The position numbers and the translations under genes are program-made. Below the pieces are notes generated by a model. The model had not been told where the DNA came from. It saw nothing but the letters and a program-made list of their open reading frames with translations, and ran no database searches. Positions 32,980 to 41,701 of a stretch of DNA of 64,000 nt are shown here, in pieces. Source of the stretch: Actinotalea fermentans ATCC 43279 = JCM 9966 = DSM 3133. GTDB lineage: Bacteria; Actinomycetota; Actinomycetes; Actinomycetales; Cellulomonadaceae. How positions within the stretch are numbered: position 1 is the stretch's first letter; every line of letters starts with the position of its first letter. The stretch is from contig AXCX01000001.1 in NCBI GenBank assembly GCA_000767215.1, forward strand, positions 56,717 to 120,716, read 5' to 3'.

Positions 32980-34283
32980 TGGCCGACGCCACCCAGAACC
33001 TGATTCCCCGCCGCTCCTGGGCGGAGACCCGCCGCATCTCCGAGATCCTGCGCAAGGAGACAGTCGGCGGTGCGCTTCTGCTCGTCGCCACGGTCCTGGC
33101 GCTGGCCTGGGCCAACTCGCCGTGGGCCGAGGGCTACGCCGACCTGCGCGACCTGAAGGTCGGTCCTGCATCGATCCACCTGGACCTGTCGCTCGGCACC
33201 TGGGCCGCCGACGGCCTGCTGGCGGTCTTCTTCTTCGTCGTGGGGCTGGAACTCAAGCGGGAGTTCGTGGCGGGCGACCTGCGCGACCCTCGCCGCGCCG
33301 CCTTGCCCATCCTGGCGGCGGTCGGTGGCATGGTGGTGCCCGCCCTCGTGTACCTGGTCGTGGCGTCGCGCGCCGGGTCGGACGCGCTCACCGGGTGGGC
33401 GATCCCCACCGCCACGGACATCGCCTTCGCCCTCGCCGTGCTGGCCGTGCTCGGCACCCACCTTCCCGCAGCCCTGCGGACGTTCCTGCTGACCCTCGCG
33501 GTCGTGGACGACCTGCTTGCGGTCACGGTCATCGCGCTCTTCTACACCGACGACGTCCGCGTCCTCCCGCTGGTGGGCTCGCTCGCCGTCGTCGGCCTCT
33601 TCGCCGTCGCCGTCCAGCGCCGCGTCCGTGCCTGGTGGGTGCTGCTCCCGCTCGCCGTCGTCGCCTGGGCGCTCATGCACGAGTCCGGGGTGCACGCGAC
33701 GGTGGCCGGCGTTCTGCTCGGCTTCACCGTGCCGGTCCTGCGCAGCGCACGCGGGGGTGGTCCCGAGGCGGGCCCAGGGCTCGCGGAGCACTTCGAGCAC
33801 CGGTTCCGTCCGCTCTCGGCCGGCGTCGCGGTCCCGGTGTTCGCGTTCTTCGCGGCAGGGGTGACGGTGGGCGGGCTCGACGGGCTGCGGTCGTCGCTGG
33901 GCGACCCTGTGGCGCTCGGGATCGTCGCCGGTCTCGTCCTCGGGAAGGTCGTCGGCATCTTCGGGACCACCTGGCTCGTCGCGCGGCTGACCCGGGCGAG
34001 GCTCGACGCCAGCCTGGCGTGGCTGGACGTCCTGGCGGTCGCCGCCCTCGGCGGGATCGGGTTCACCGTCTCGCTGCTCATCGGCGAGCTGGCCTTCGCG
34101 TCCGACGTCCGTGCCGAGCACGTGAAGGTCGGCGTGCTCACGGGCTCGCTGCTCGCAGCCACGGTCGCCGGCGCCCTGCTGAGGTCGAGGAACCGCGCCT
34201 ACGTGCGGCTCGAGGTGGCGGAGTCGGTCGACTCCGACGCCGACGGCGTGCCCGACGCGTTCGAGCCGGGGCAGGCCGGGTGA
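32979..34283 (+). CDS. nhaA: Na+/H+ antiporter NhaA
   Basis: A 434-aa membrane protein starting GTG at 32979, directly at the end of the structured leader. The NhaA core signatures are present: [19 protein letters not shown] near residue 90, [18 protein letters not shown] near 145 (the [12 protein letters not shown] helix), and [18 protein letters not shown] with the paired aspartates near 175. [20 protein letters not shown] lies near the C-terminus. NhaA exchanges two protons for one Na+ or Li+. The short acidic C-terminal tail is ordinary. It stands as a single gene upstream of the CrcB pair. Confidence 0.94.
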   Translation: MADATQNLIPRRSWAETRRISEILRKETVGGALLLVATVLALAWANSPWAEGYADLRDLKVGPASIHLDLSLGTWAADGLLAVFFFVVGLELKREFVAGDLRDPRRAALPILAAVGGMVVPALVYLVVASRAGSDALTGWAIPTATDIAFALAVLAVLGTHLPAALRTFLLTLAVVDDLLAVTVIALFYTDDVRVLPLVGSLAVVGLFAVAVQRRVRAWWVLLPLAVVAWALMHESGVHATVAGVLLGFTVPVLRSARGGGPEAGPGLAEHFEHRFRPLSAGVAVPVFAFFAAGVTVGGLDGLRSSLGDPVALGIVAGLVLGKVVGIFGTTWLVARLTRARLDASLAWLDVLAVAALGGIGFTVSLLIGELAFASDVRAEHVKVGVLTGSLLAATVAGALLRSRNRAYVRLEVAESVDSDADGVPDAFEPGQAG

Positions 34284-34345
34284 CCAGTCGGGCCGCGGAT
34301 CGCGCACTGCCTGCCTGACCGGGCCCGAGGGCTCTGGCTGGTTGG

Positions 34346-34780
34346 ATGGTCCCCGTGAGTCGGCCGGCGTACCTGCGCCCGGGCCTCGTCGCCCTGGTCG
34401 CCCTCGGAGGCGCCGTGGGGACGACAGCCCGGTACCTGCTCGCCTCCGCGGTGCCGGGGGCCGGGTGGCCCGTGGCGACGTTCGGCGCGAACGTCGTCGG
34501 CGCGTTCCTGCTGGGCGTGCTCCTCGAGGCGCTCGTGCGTCGCGGGCCGGAGACGCCCCGCGGACGTGCCGTGCGGCTGACGCTCGGCACGGGGCTCCTC
34601 GGCGGGTTCACGACGTTCAGCAGTCTCGCCATCGAGGTCGAGCGATTCTGGGCGCGCGGGGACGTGGGCCCCGGCGCGGCGTACGGGCTCGGGAGCGTGG
34701 CACTCGGCTTCGTGGCGGCGCTGGCGGGGGTCGTCGTGGCCGGACGACGCGCGGCGCGACGCACGGACGGTGCCTCATGA
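34346..34780 (+). CDS. crcB: FluC/CrcB fluoride channel subunit 1
   Basis: A 144-aa membrane protein with four helices. GGAVGTTARYLLA, FGANVVGAFLLGVLLEAL (Asn of the pore) and GTGLLGGFTTFSSLAIEVE (the GGFTTFSTF signature) define the Fluc family. Its stop overlaps the next gene's ATG (ATGA). Two adjacent crcB genes usually encode the halves of an antiparallel dual-topology heterodimer. A GTG six bases after the ATG could be the true start. No fluoride riboswitch was seen upstream. Confidence 0.9.
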   Translation: MVPVSRPAYLRPGLVALVALGGAVGTTARYLLASAVPGAGWPVATFGANVVGAFLLGVLLEALVRRGPETPRGRAVRLTLGTGLLGGFTTFSSLAIEVERFWARGDVGPGAAYGLGSVALGFVAALAGVVVAGRRAARRTDGAS

Positions 34781-35166
34781 GCGGCGTGACCGTGCCGCTC
34801 GTCCTGGCCGTCGCCCTCGCCGGTGGCCTCGGCGCGGCCGCCCGCTTCGTCGTCGACGGGGCCGTGCGGGCGCGGACGGCTCAGGCGCTGCCCGTGGCGA
34901 CGATGCTCGTCAACGTCACCGGCTCGCTGGTGATCGGCCTGCTCAACGGTGCCGCGCAGTGGCACGGGCTCGGTCCTACCTGGCTGGTCGTCGCGGCCAC
35001 GGGCTTCTGCGGCGGGTACACGACGTTCTCCACCGCGATGATCGAGACGGTGCGGCTCGCGCAGTCCGACGAGTGGCGCTGGGCCGTCGCGAACGCCCTC
35101 GGCACGCTGGCGCTGTGCGTGGCGGCCGCCGCGGCCGGTGTCGGGATGATGTGGGCGGTGCGGTGA
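34777..35166 (+). CDS. crcB: FluC/CrcB fluoride channel subunit 2
   Basis: A 129-aa membrane protein. GGLGAAARFVVDGAVR, MLVNVTGSLVIGLLNGAAQ and ATGFCGGYTTFSTAMIETV are the three Fluc signatures. The ATG overlaps the stop of the first subunit gene by 4 bp, so the two are translated together, as expected for a heterodimeric F- exporter. The opposite charge bias at helix ends needed for antiparallel assembly was not checked. Confidence 0.9.
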   Translation: MSGVTVPLVLAVALAGGLGAAARFVVDGAVRARTAQALPVATMLVNVTGSLVIGLLNGAAQWHGLGPTWLVVAATGFCGGYTTFSTAMIETVRLAQSDEWRWAVANALGTLALCVAAAAAGVGMMWAVR

Positions 35167-35215
35167 GGACGCCGCCGGCGGGCGCGGACTAGCCTCGAAC
35201 CGGAGGTGACGCGCC

Positions 35216-35779
35216 GTGCCCGAACGCCGCTCGACCCACACCGTCCCCCAACCCGCCGTCGACCGGATGGTGCCGCTGGCCGGCCACCCCGTCGTCGTGG
35301 GCGTGACGCCGTCCCAGCCGGAGCTGGTGGTCCGGACGGCGGTCCTCTGGGCGACCGCCTGCGGGACCTCCGCGCTCTACTGCGCGTACGCGGACCCCTC
35401 CCGCTTCGCGCGCGAGGAGCGCCCCGACGGCACCGTGGTGCACGACGCCGTCGATCCCGACGGCGCTGACGACGCCTGGCAGGAGCGCGAGCACCTCCTG
35501 CGCGAGCACCTTGCGGCGGTGCTCGACCCGGCCGGGGTCTCGTGGCACTTCCGGTACCTGGCCGGGCGGGCCGACCGAGCGCTCACCCACCTCGCGCGCG
35601 CCGTCGACGCAGCCGGCTTCGTCGTCGGGACGCGCGTGCCGGGGACCGGGGCGAGGGTGCGCGAGGTGCTCGAGGGCTCGGTGGCGGTGCGTCTGAGCCA
35701 CCACCAGCACCGTCCGGTCCTCGTGGTGCCTCTTCAGGTCGTGGACTGGAGCGCCGCGCGGCTCGACCGGGCCGGCTGA
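35216..35779 (+). CDS. Universal stress protein family
   Basis: A 187-aa single-domain USP from GTG at 35216. VVVGVTPSQPELVVRTAVLW is strand 1 with helix 1; the C-terminal FVVGTRVPGTGARVREVLEG, then SVAVRLSHHQHRPVLVVP, matches the G-2x-G-9x-G(S/T) ATP-binding pattern. USP proteins bind ATP and are induced by stress; the partner is unknown. It lies 49 bp after the crcB pair and may be co-transcribed. Confidence 0.82.
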   Translation: MPERRSTHTVPQPAVDRMVPLAGHPVVVGVTPSQPELVVRTAVLWATACGTSALYCAYADPSRFAREERPDGTVVHDAVDPDGADDAWQEREHLLREHLAAVLDPAGVSWHFRYLAGRADRALTHLARAVDAAGFVVGTRVPGTGARVREVLEGSVAVRLSHHQHRPVLVVPLQVVDWSAARLDRAG

Positions 35780-35914
35780 GGGCCTCCCGGCGTCCGGCGC
35801 CGGTCGGTCAGGATTCGAGAAGCCACCCGCGCGCGTCCTTTCCTAGCCTGGTGAAGCCCCGCCGCGGGGCACCGCCGACGCCGGAGGGCGTGGCGGCGAC
35901 GACGGGAGGACCTG

Positions 35915-36370
35915 ATGGCGAGGACGACGACGGACCCGGCCGCTGGGGAGCGCGGCGGCGACACGTTCACCGAGGAGGAGCGCGCCGCGATGAAGGAGCG
36001 AGCGCGTGAGCTCAAGAAGGCCCGGAGCGGCAACAAGGTGGACGCCGAGCAGGAGGTGCTCGCGAAGATCGCCGAGCTGCCGGAGGCCGATCGCGTGGTC
36101 GCCGAGCGGATCCACGCGATCATCCGCGAGGCTGCCCCCGAGCTGGAGCCGCGCACCTGGTACGGCATGCCCGCGTACGGCAAGGCGGGCAAGGCGACGG
36201 TCTTCTTCCAGCCGGCGGCCAAGTTCAAGGCGCGCTACTCGACGCTCGGCTTCAACGACGACGCACCGCTCGACGACGGTGCGATGTGGCCCACGGCCTT
36301 CGCCCTCACGACGCTCGGACCGGCCGAGGAGGCCAGGATCGTCGAGCTCGTCAGGCGCGCGGCGGGCTGA
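35915..36370 (+). CDS. DUF1801 family protein
   Basis: A 151-aa protein. The basic N-terminal 45 residues (FTEEERAAMKERARELKKAR) are followed by the DUF1801 (YdhG-like) domain: VLAKIAELPEADRVVAERIH, then RTWYGMPAYGKAGKATVFFQ and STLGFNDDAPLDDGAMW. YdhG-type proteins have been linked to iron binding, but there is no secure function. It precedes a strong bidirectional terminator. Confidence 0.82.
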   Translation: MARTTTDPAAGERGGDTFTEEERAAMKERARELKKARSGNKVDAEQEVLAKIAELPEADRVVAERIHAIIREAAPELEPRTWYGMPAYGKAGKATVFFQPAAKFKARYSTLGFNDDAPLDDGAMWPTAFALTTLGPAEEARIVELVRRAAG

Positions 36371-36374
36371 GAGC

Positions 36375-36412
36375 GGTGGCCCGGCGGGGCCCCTGCACCC
36401 CGCCGGACCACC
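36375..36412. terminator. Bidirectional terminator hairpin
   Basis: GGTGG-c-CCGGCGGGG (36375-36389) pairs with CCCCGCCGG-a-CCACC (36398-36412): 14 bp with one internal mismatch and an 8-nt loop. It separates the convergent DUF1801 and ABC binding-protein genes. Confidence 0.8.
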
Positions 36413-36421
36413 GGGTCGGTG

Positions 36422-37420
36422 TCAGTCGAGGTCGAGGACCAGGCTCGGGACGTCGACCGGCTCCGCGATCATCTGGTTCGCGAGCATGAAGTCCTGGGTC
36501 GCCTCCATCGCCGCGAGGTCGGCGTCGGTCACCGCCCAGTCGAAGTCGTACATCGGGTACATCTCGCGGACCGCCTCGAGGGGGAGCCCGGTCTCGGCGG
36601 CGGTCATCTCGAGGACCTCGTCGGGGTTCTCGTCCATGTAGGCCAGCACGGCGCGGTGCGCCTCGACGAACGTCCGGACGACGTCCGGGTGCTCGTCGGC
36701 GAACGTCCGGCTGGTCGCGACGACGATCGTCGCGCCGACGAGCCCGGTGCCGTCGGTCACCGTGCGGTAGCCGTCCGCGAGCATGGTGGCGGCGGCCGGC
36801 CCCGCGAGGAGCGCGACGTCGACGCTGCCGCCGGCGAGCGCGGCCTGCGCGTCCGGGATCTTCATGTCGACGAGGTTCACGTCATCGGCCGTCAGCCCGC
36901 CGCTCGCGAGGTAGGCGAGCAGCAGCTCGTGCAGGATCGTGCCCTTGGGGCCGGCGATGGTGCGCCCCGCGAGCTCGGCCGGCGTCGTCGGGCCGTCGGG
37001 GCCGCTCACCAGCATGAAGGCCTCGGGAGAGCGGCTGTAGGTGTCGACGATCGCGATGTCCGCGCCGTTCGCCGCCGCCATGATCACCGAGGTCGCGCCC
37101 ACGGCGAAGAGGAACTGGATGTCGCCGGAGGCCAGGGCCGCCGTCTGCTCCGGCCCGGTCGTCAGCTCGGAGTAGGTCACCTCGACACCGTCGCCGAACG
37201 CGTCGGAGAAGGCCCCGATCTGCCGCTCGACGATCGACGGGACGTTCAGCGGCGAGGTGACGTAGGTGACGGCGACCTCGTCGACGCTGGGCTCCGCCGG
37301 GGCGGCGACGGTGGTCGACGGATCGGGGGTGGCCGCCCCCTCGGCGTCGGCGGTGCAGCCGGTCAGGGCGGCGGCGGCGAGCGCGAGGACGGCGACGAGC
37401 GCCGGGGTCCTTCTGGTCAT
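36422..37420 (-). CDS. ABC transporter substrate-binding lipoprotein, NitT/TauT (NMT1-like) type
   Basis: A 332-aa lipoprotein: signal LVAVLALAAAALTGCTAD with lipobox LTGC. The mature domain matches the NMT1/SsuA-like fold: AVTYVTSPLNVPSIVERQIG, then TGPEQTAALASGDIQFLFAV, GRTIAGPKGTILHELLLAYL and VDVALLAGPAAATMLADG. These proteins bind sulfonates, nitrate, taurine, thiamine precursors or aromatic compounds; the substrate is not deducible. It is the last gene of the operon that begins with the hydrogenase-maturation genes and overlaps the ATPase gene by 4 bp. Confidence 0.85.
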   Translation of the reverse strand: MTRRTPALVAVLALAAAALTGCTADAEGAATPDPSTTVAAPAEPSVDEVAVTYVTSPLNVPSIVERQIGAFSDAFGDGVEVTYSELTTGPEQTAALASGDIQFLFAVGATSVIMAAANGADIAIVDTYSRSPEAFMLVSGPDGPTTPAELAGRTIAGPKGTILHELLLAYLASGGLTADDVNLVDMKIPDAQAALAGGSVDVALLAGPAAATMLADGYRTVTDGTGLVGATIVVATSRTFADEHPDVVRTFVEAHRAVLAYMDENPDEVLEMTAAETGLPLEAVREMYPMYDFDWAVTDADLAAMEATQDFMLANQMIAEPVDVPSLVLDLD

Positions 37421-38121
37421 GGTTCTTCCCTCTGGGTCGTCGTGCGGATGACTCGGGCGAGCGCGTCGTCGGGCTCGCGGGTGCGCCGGCCGGACGACCG
37501 GGTCACGGTGTGGTCGGCGGCGATCCGGCCGCCGCGCAGGACGACGATGCGGTCGCCCAGGTAGAGGGCCTCGTCGAGGCTGTGCGTCACGAAGAGGACG
37601 TTCATGCCGGTGGTCCGCTGCACCTCGAGCAGGTGGTCCTGCATCCCCTCGCGGGTCTGCTCGTCGAGCGCGGCGAAGGGCTCGTCCATGAGGATCAGGG
37701 ACGGTCCGTTGGCCAGCGCGCGCGCCAGCGCCACGCGGTGCTGCATCCCGCCGGAGAGCTGGTGGGGGAGGGCGTCCTCGAAGCCGGCGAGCCCGGTGAG
37801 GGCGAGCAGGGCGGTCGTGTCGCACCGACCCCGGCGCTGACCGAGGGCCACGTTCTGCGCGGCCGTGAGCCAGGGCATGAGCCGCGGCTCCTGGAAGACC
37901 ATCCCGATGCGCCCGGTCCCGCGGACGCGGACGACGCCGGCATCGGCCCGCTCCATGCCCGCGACCAGGCGCAGCAGGGTCGTCTTGCCGCAGCCGCTCG
38001 GCCCGACGACGACGGTGATGCCGTCGCGCTGGACGAGGTCGAGCCCGACGAGGACGGGAACGGTCCGGTCGTTCAGCCGGTAGCTCTTGTGCAGCCCGGA
38101 GATCTCAGCGCCAGCTGTCAT
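37417..38121 (-). CDS. ABC transporter ATP-binding protein, NitT/TauT type
   Basis: A 234-aa ATPase. Walker [11 protein letters not shown] near 38-47, Q-loop [20 protein letters not shown], signature [15 protein letters not shown] and Walker [17 protein letters not shown] are intact, and the H-loop is [10 protein letters not shown]. The QEPRLMPW stretch is typical of SsuB/TauB. It overlaps the permease gene by 17 bp and the binding-protein gene by 4 bp. The last 30 residues are a variable basic tail. Confidence 0.9.
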   Translation of the reverse strand: MTAGAEISGLHKSYRLNDRTVPVLVGLDLVQRDGITVVVGPSGCGKTTLLRLVAGMERADAGVVRVRGTGRIGMVFQEPRLMPWLTAAQNVALGQRRGRCDTTALLALTGLAGFEDALPHQLSGGMQHRVALARALANGPSLILMDEPFAALDEQTREGMQDHLLEVQRTTGMNVLFVTHSLDEALYLGDRIVVLRGGRIAADHTVTRSSGRRTREPDDALARVIRTTTQREEP

Positions 38122-39028
38122 CGATCCCCCAGCGCAGGTACCTGCGGACGAGGCGGGCGAAGAGCCGGTCGGTGGCCAGCCCGACGGCCCCGATCGCGAT
38201 GACGCCGACGATGACCTTGTCGGACCGCGCCATGTTGCCCGCGTCGACGATGAGCGCACCGAGTCCGGCCGCCGCCGCGAACATCTCGGCACCCACGAGG
38301 GCGCGCCAGGCGTAGCCGAGGCTGACGCGCATGCCCACGAGGACGTCGGGGAGCGCGTGCGGCAGTCGGATGAGCACGAACGTGCGCGCCGGCGACAGGT
38401 GCAGCGACGTGCCGACGTCGAGCAGGTCCTGGCCGCAGGACCGCAGCCCCTTCGTGATGCCCATGGACATCGGGAAGACGGCCGTCAGGACGATGACCAC
38501 GAGCTTCGGGGTCTCGCCGATGCCGAACCAGAGGATCAGCAGCGGGATGAGCGCCAGGGGTGGGACGTTCTTGAGGAAGTCCAGAGCCGGACTGAGGTAG
38601 GCGTGCACGCGGGGGGCGACCACCGCGAGCACGCCCACGCCGAAGGCGAGCGCGAACGCGAGCGCGAACCCGGCGCCCACCCGGCCGAGGCTGGTCACCA
38701 CGTGGCGCGCCAGCTCGCCCGACGTCGTCATGGCGACGGCGGCCTCCCAGACCCGGTCCGGCGGCGGCAGCACGTAGGCGCTCTTGAGGCGCAGCGCGCA
38801 CACGAGCCACCACGCCCCGACGACGACGCCGGTCACCACCAGGCCGTGGCGGTTGCGGCGCACGACGCCCCTGACGGTCCGAGCCAGCCGCCGGCTCACC
38901 CGCAGGCCGCGGCCGGGGCGGCGCGCGGATCCCGCGACCCCCGGCGTCCCGACATCGGACGCAGGCCCGCGCGGGGCGTCCGGCGACGGGCGCGTCCCGG
39001 TGCTCGGCTGCTCGGCGACCTGGGTCAT
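38105..39028 (-). CDS. ABC transporter permease, NitT/TauT type
   Basis: A 307-aa protein with a 60-residue polar N-terminus and about six transmembrane helices from residue 63. The EAA-like loop reads GTSLHLSPARTFVLIRLPHA, then LPDVLVGMRVSLGYAWRALVGAEM, closely matching SsuC/TauC permeases. The ATG at 39028 overlaps the hydF stop by 4 bp, tying transporter translation to the maturase genes. Confidence 0.88.
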   Translation of the reverse strand: MTQVAEQPSTGTRPSPDAPRGPASDVGTPGVAGSARRPGRGLRVSRRLARTVRGVVRRNRHGLVVTGVVVGAWWLVCALRLKSAYVLPPPDRVWEAAVAMTTSGELARHVVTSLGRVGAGFALAFALAFGVGVLAVVAPRVHAYLSPALDFLKNVPPLALIPLLILWFGIGETPKLVVIVLTAVFPMSMGITKGLRSCGQDLLDVGTSLHLSPARTFVLIRLPHALPDVLVGMRVSLGYAWRALVGAEMFAAAAGLGALIVDAGNMARSDKVIVGVIAIGAVGLATDRLFARLVRRYLRWGIDDSWR

Positions 39029-40218
39029 CGCGGTGCGAGCGTGATCTGGTCGAGGATCCCCGACAGGTGGGCGATGGTGATGCCGTAGTTCGAGATCGGG
39101 ACGCCGTGCGCGCGGGCCTCGTCGATGCGGGAGAGCACGTGGCGGCGGTTGAACATGCAGCCGCCGCAGTGGATCACGAGGTCGTAGCTGTCCAGGTCCT
39201 CCAGGAGACCGGGGCCGCTGAGCATGTCGACCTGCAGCGTCTCGCCGAACCGCCGGCGCAGGAGGGCCGGGATCTTGACCCGGCCGATGTCCTCCTCGAG
39301 CGGCGCGTGGGTGCAGGACTCGGCGATGAGCACCCGCGACGTCGCGGTGAGCGCGTCGATGCCACGGGCCCCCGCCACGAAGGCGTCGATGTCGCCCTTG
39401 TAGCTGGCGAAGAGGACGGAGAAGGAGGTGAGCAGGCTCTCCGGGGGCTTGGCGGCGTGCACCACGGGGAACACCTGGGAGTCGGTGATGATGAGCTTCG
39501 GCGGTCGGGAGAGCGCCGCCAGGGTCTCGGCGAGCCTGTCGGTCGTGCAGCTCATCACCAGGCACTTCTTGTCGAGCAGGTCGCGCAGGGTCTGGACCTG
39601 CGGCAGGATCAGGCGGCCCTTGGGTGCCTGGATGTCCTGGGGCATGACGAGCAGCACGAGGTCACCCGGCTCCGCGAGGGCGCCGGTGATGCTGACGGGC
39701 TCGTCGTCGGGCAGCTCGGCGAGGATCGCGTCGCGGATCGCGGCGACGTTCTGCCCCGTCCGGGCGCTCACGACGACGGCGTCCAGGCGCAGGCGCGCCT
39801 TCACCGCGGCCCGGACGGCCTCGGCGTCGGCGAGCTCGTCCGCCTTGTTCACGACGGCGACGACGGGGACGCCGCGACGGCCGAGGTCGGCGACCCACTC
39901 GGCCTCGACGTCGGGCTCACCGGTGAACACGACCAGGGCGACGTCCGTCTTCTGCGCGGCCTCGCGCGTCTTGTCGACGCGCAAGCGGCCGAGGTGGCCG
40001 ACGTCGTCGAGCCCGGCGGTGTCGATGAAGACGACGGGACCCACGGGGTGGAGCTCCATCGCCTTGTACACCGGGTCGGTCGTCGTGCCGGGGACGTCGG
40101 AGACGACCGCGATGGACTGGCCGGTGATGGCGTTCACCAGGGAGGACTTGCCGACGTTGCGCTTGCCGTAGACGCCGATGTGCAGGCGGTTGGCGCGCGG
40201 GGTGTCCATGAGGCTCAC
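39025..40218 (-). CDS. hydF: [FeFe]-hydrogenase maturation GTPase HydF
   Basis: A 397-aa protein from GTG at 40218, with GGAGG about seven bases upstream and a GTGA overlap with hydE; an ATG nine bases later is weaker. The GTPase domain has GKRNVGKSSLV (G1), the TTT switch, DTAGLDD (G3) and VNKADE (G4). The C-terminal cluster domain has ESCTHAPLEED and later HCGGC: the CxH...HCxxC ligands of the HydF [4Fe4S] cluster. HydF is the scaffold that assembles the 2Fe subcluster and hands it to the hydrogenase. HydG and HydA are not in the window. Confidence 0.93.
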   Translation of the reverse strand: MSLMDTPRANRLHIGVYGKRNVGKSSLVNAITGQSIAVVSDVPGTTTDPVYKAMELHPVGPVVFIDTAGLDDVGHLGRLRVDKTREAAQKTDVALVVFTGEPDVEAEWVADLGRRGVPVVAVVNKADELADAEAVRAAVKARLRLDAVVVSARTGQNVAAIRDAILAELPDDEPVSITGALAEPGDLVLLVMPQDIQAPKGRLILPQVQTLRDLLDKKCLVMSCTTDRLAETLAALSRPPKLIITDSQVFPVVHAAKPPESLLTSFSVLFASYKGDIDAFVAGARGIDALTATSRVLIAESCTHAPLEEDIGRVKIPALLRRRFGETLQVDMLSGPGLLEDLDSYDLVIHCGGCMFNRRHVLSRIDEARAHGVPISNYGITIAHLSGILDQITLAPR

Positions 40219-41300
40219 CGGGCCACCTCCGGGTGGTCGCCGCGGTCGACGACGATCTCGTAGCCGAGGGCGCCGAGCGACGCGCGCGCCGCCTGGGTCA
40301 TCTCGGCGATGTCCCCGCTCACGGGCTTGTTGTCGTACAGCAGGTACTTCGGGCGCAGGTCGGTGGGGCTCAGGTTGAGCATGATCACGTTCGCGCCGGC
40401 CAGGATGCCCGCCTCGCGGCCCCCGCTCCGTGCGGTGCCGAGCGCCGTCGTCGAGGGCAGGAGGACCGTGGGGAGCATCAGGCGGACGAGGCTGAGCAGG
40501 AAGAGCGTCAGGTCGACGTCCCCGGCCTGCTCGTCCCGGAACGGGGTGCTGTGCTGCGGCAGGAACGGCCCCATGCCGACCATGTGTGGCCGGAGCTCGG
40601 CGAGGAACGCGAGGTCGCGGGCCAGGTCGCCGACCGTCTGGAACGGTGAGCCGACCATGAAGCCTGCCCCGGTCTGGAACCCGATGTCCTTGAGGGTGCG
40701 CAGGCACTCCATCCGCGTCGCGAGGGTCTGACCGGCGGGGTGCAGCCGCGCGTAGTGGTCCGCCGTGGCCGTCTCGTGCCGGAGCAGGAACCGGTTGGCC
40801 CCGGCGTCGAAGAAGGCCTGGTAGGCGCTGCGTCCCCGTTCGCCGACCGAGAGCGTGATCGCGCAGTCGGGGTACGTGGCGCGGATCCGACCGATGATGT
40901 CGACGAGGACCTCGGTCGTGTAGCGGGAGTCCTCGCCGCTCTGCAGGACGAACGTGCGGTACCCCAGGGCGTGCCCGGCGGCGCAGCAGGCGAGGATCTG
41001 CTCCGCGTCGAGCCGGTAGCGCTCGGTCTCGCGGTTGCTCTTGCGGATGCCGCAGTAGAAGCAGTCCTGGCGGCAGTGGTTCGAGAACTCGATGAGGCCG
41101 CGCACGAAGACCCGGTTGCCGAAGTTCTCGTGCGCGACGGCGACGGCGGCCTCGCGTGCGTACGCGCGGTCGGCGTCGGTCGCGGTCCGGATGAGCGTCT
41201 CGAGGTCGTCGACGGGCAGGCGGCCCTCGGCCGAGAGGCGATCGATCAGCGCGCGGGCCGCGCCGGTGCGGCGTCGGTCAGTCGTCAGGGGGAGTGGCAA
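40215..41300 (-). CDS. hydE: [FeFe]-hydrogenase maturation radical SAM protein HydE
   Basis: A 361-aa radical SAM enzyme. NHCRQDCFYCGIRKSN carries the CX3CX2C cluster motif near residue 77. GEDSRYTTEVLVDIIGRI, RHETATADHYARLHP, GFMVGSPFQTVGDLA and GMGPFLPQHSTPF are HydE/BioB-like core motifs. HydE acts on the HydG-derived iron synthon during H-cluster assembly. The related PylB is excluded by the HydF neighbour. The gene overlaps the TM1266-type gene by 23 bp and hydF by 4 bp. Confidence 0.92.
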   Translation of the reverse strand: MPLPLTTDRRRTGAARALIDRLSAEGRLPVDDLETLIRTATDADRAYAREAAVAVAHENFGNRVFVRGLIEFSNHCRQDCFYCGIRKSNRETERYRLDAEQILACCAAGHALGYRTFVLQSGEDSRYTTEVLVDIIGRIRATYPDCAITLSVGERGRSAYQAFFDAGANRFLLRHETATADHYARLHPAGQTLATRMECLRTLKDIGFQTGAGFMVGSPFQTVGDLARDLAFLAELRPHMVGMGPFLPQHSTPFRDEQAGDVDLTLFLLSLVRLMLPTVLLPSTTALGTARSGGREAGILAGANVIMLNLSPTDLRPKYLLYDNKPVSGDIAEMTQAARASLGALGYEIVVDRGDHPEVAR

Positions 41301-41562
41301 GAGGGGCTCCTGGCGCGGTCCGGGACATGAGAGACCGCACCTGAACCCCGGGGAGCTTGCCCAGCTTGCCCGTGAGCGCGGAGACGCGCTCGACGGAGGT
41401 GTCGACGACGACGGTGATGACGTTCACACCCCGTGCGGGGTGGGGGAGTCCGAGGCGCCCGATGATCTCGTCGCCGAACTGCGTGAGCAGGTCATTGACG
41501 TCATCGACGGGGGCGACCGACCGCTCCACGATGATCGACACCACACCAAGTCTCTTCTCCAC
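41278..41562 (-). CDS. TM1266-type iron-only hydrogenase system regulator (ACT-like)
   Basis: A 94-aa protein from GTG at 41562 with GGGAG six bases upstream. KRLGVVSIIVERSVAPVDDV, then IIGRLGLPHPARGVNVITVV and ALTGKLGKLPGVQVRSL match the small ACT/NikR-like TM1266 family that accompanies hydEFG genes. It may sense a metabolite or oxygen state; no DNA-binding motif is visible. It is the first gene of the six-gene operon, whose other five starts overlap the previous gene. Confidence 0.85.
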   Translation of the reverse strand: MEKRLGVVSIIVERSVAPVDDVNDLLTQFGDEIIGRLGLPHPARGVNVITVVVDTSVERVSALTGKLGKLPGVQVRSLMSRTAPGAPLATPPDD

Positions 41563-41636
41563 CGGACACTCCCGTGAATCAGATGTGGTCTGGATTGACG
41601 TGTCCGATGCTCCCAGCGCGATCCGGGCCGTTCCCC

Positions 41637-41692
41637 GGACATTTGTCCCCGGTAGCGGGGCGACTTGTGATCACGCTAGTTGCGTGTATAGC
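41637..41692 (+). promoter_or_regulatory. Divergent intergenic region with TetR-gene promoter and inverted repeat
   Basis: On the plus strand TTGTGA (41665-41670) and TATAGC (41687-41692) are spaced 16 bp, predicting a start about two bases before the ATG at 41702, so a nearly leaderless transcript. GCGTGTATAGCC (41682) and GCGTATAGCC (41704) repeat 22 bp apart and could be an autoregulatory operator. GGACATTTGTCC (41637-41648) is an imperfect inverted repeat shared with the hyd operon upstream region. Confidence 0.45.
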
Positions 41693-41701
41693 CTGCTGGT
41701 C

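Noticed and set aside
34284..34345. Fluoride riboswitch before the crcB pair
   Set aside because: The 62-bp gap is too short and lacks the crcB-motif pattern.
36422..41562. HydG or [FeFe] hydrogenase in the hyd operon
   Set aside because: All six frames are accounted for by the regulator, HydE, HydF and ABC transporter genes; no HydG or HydA motifs occur.
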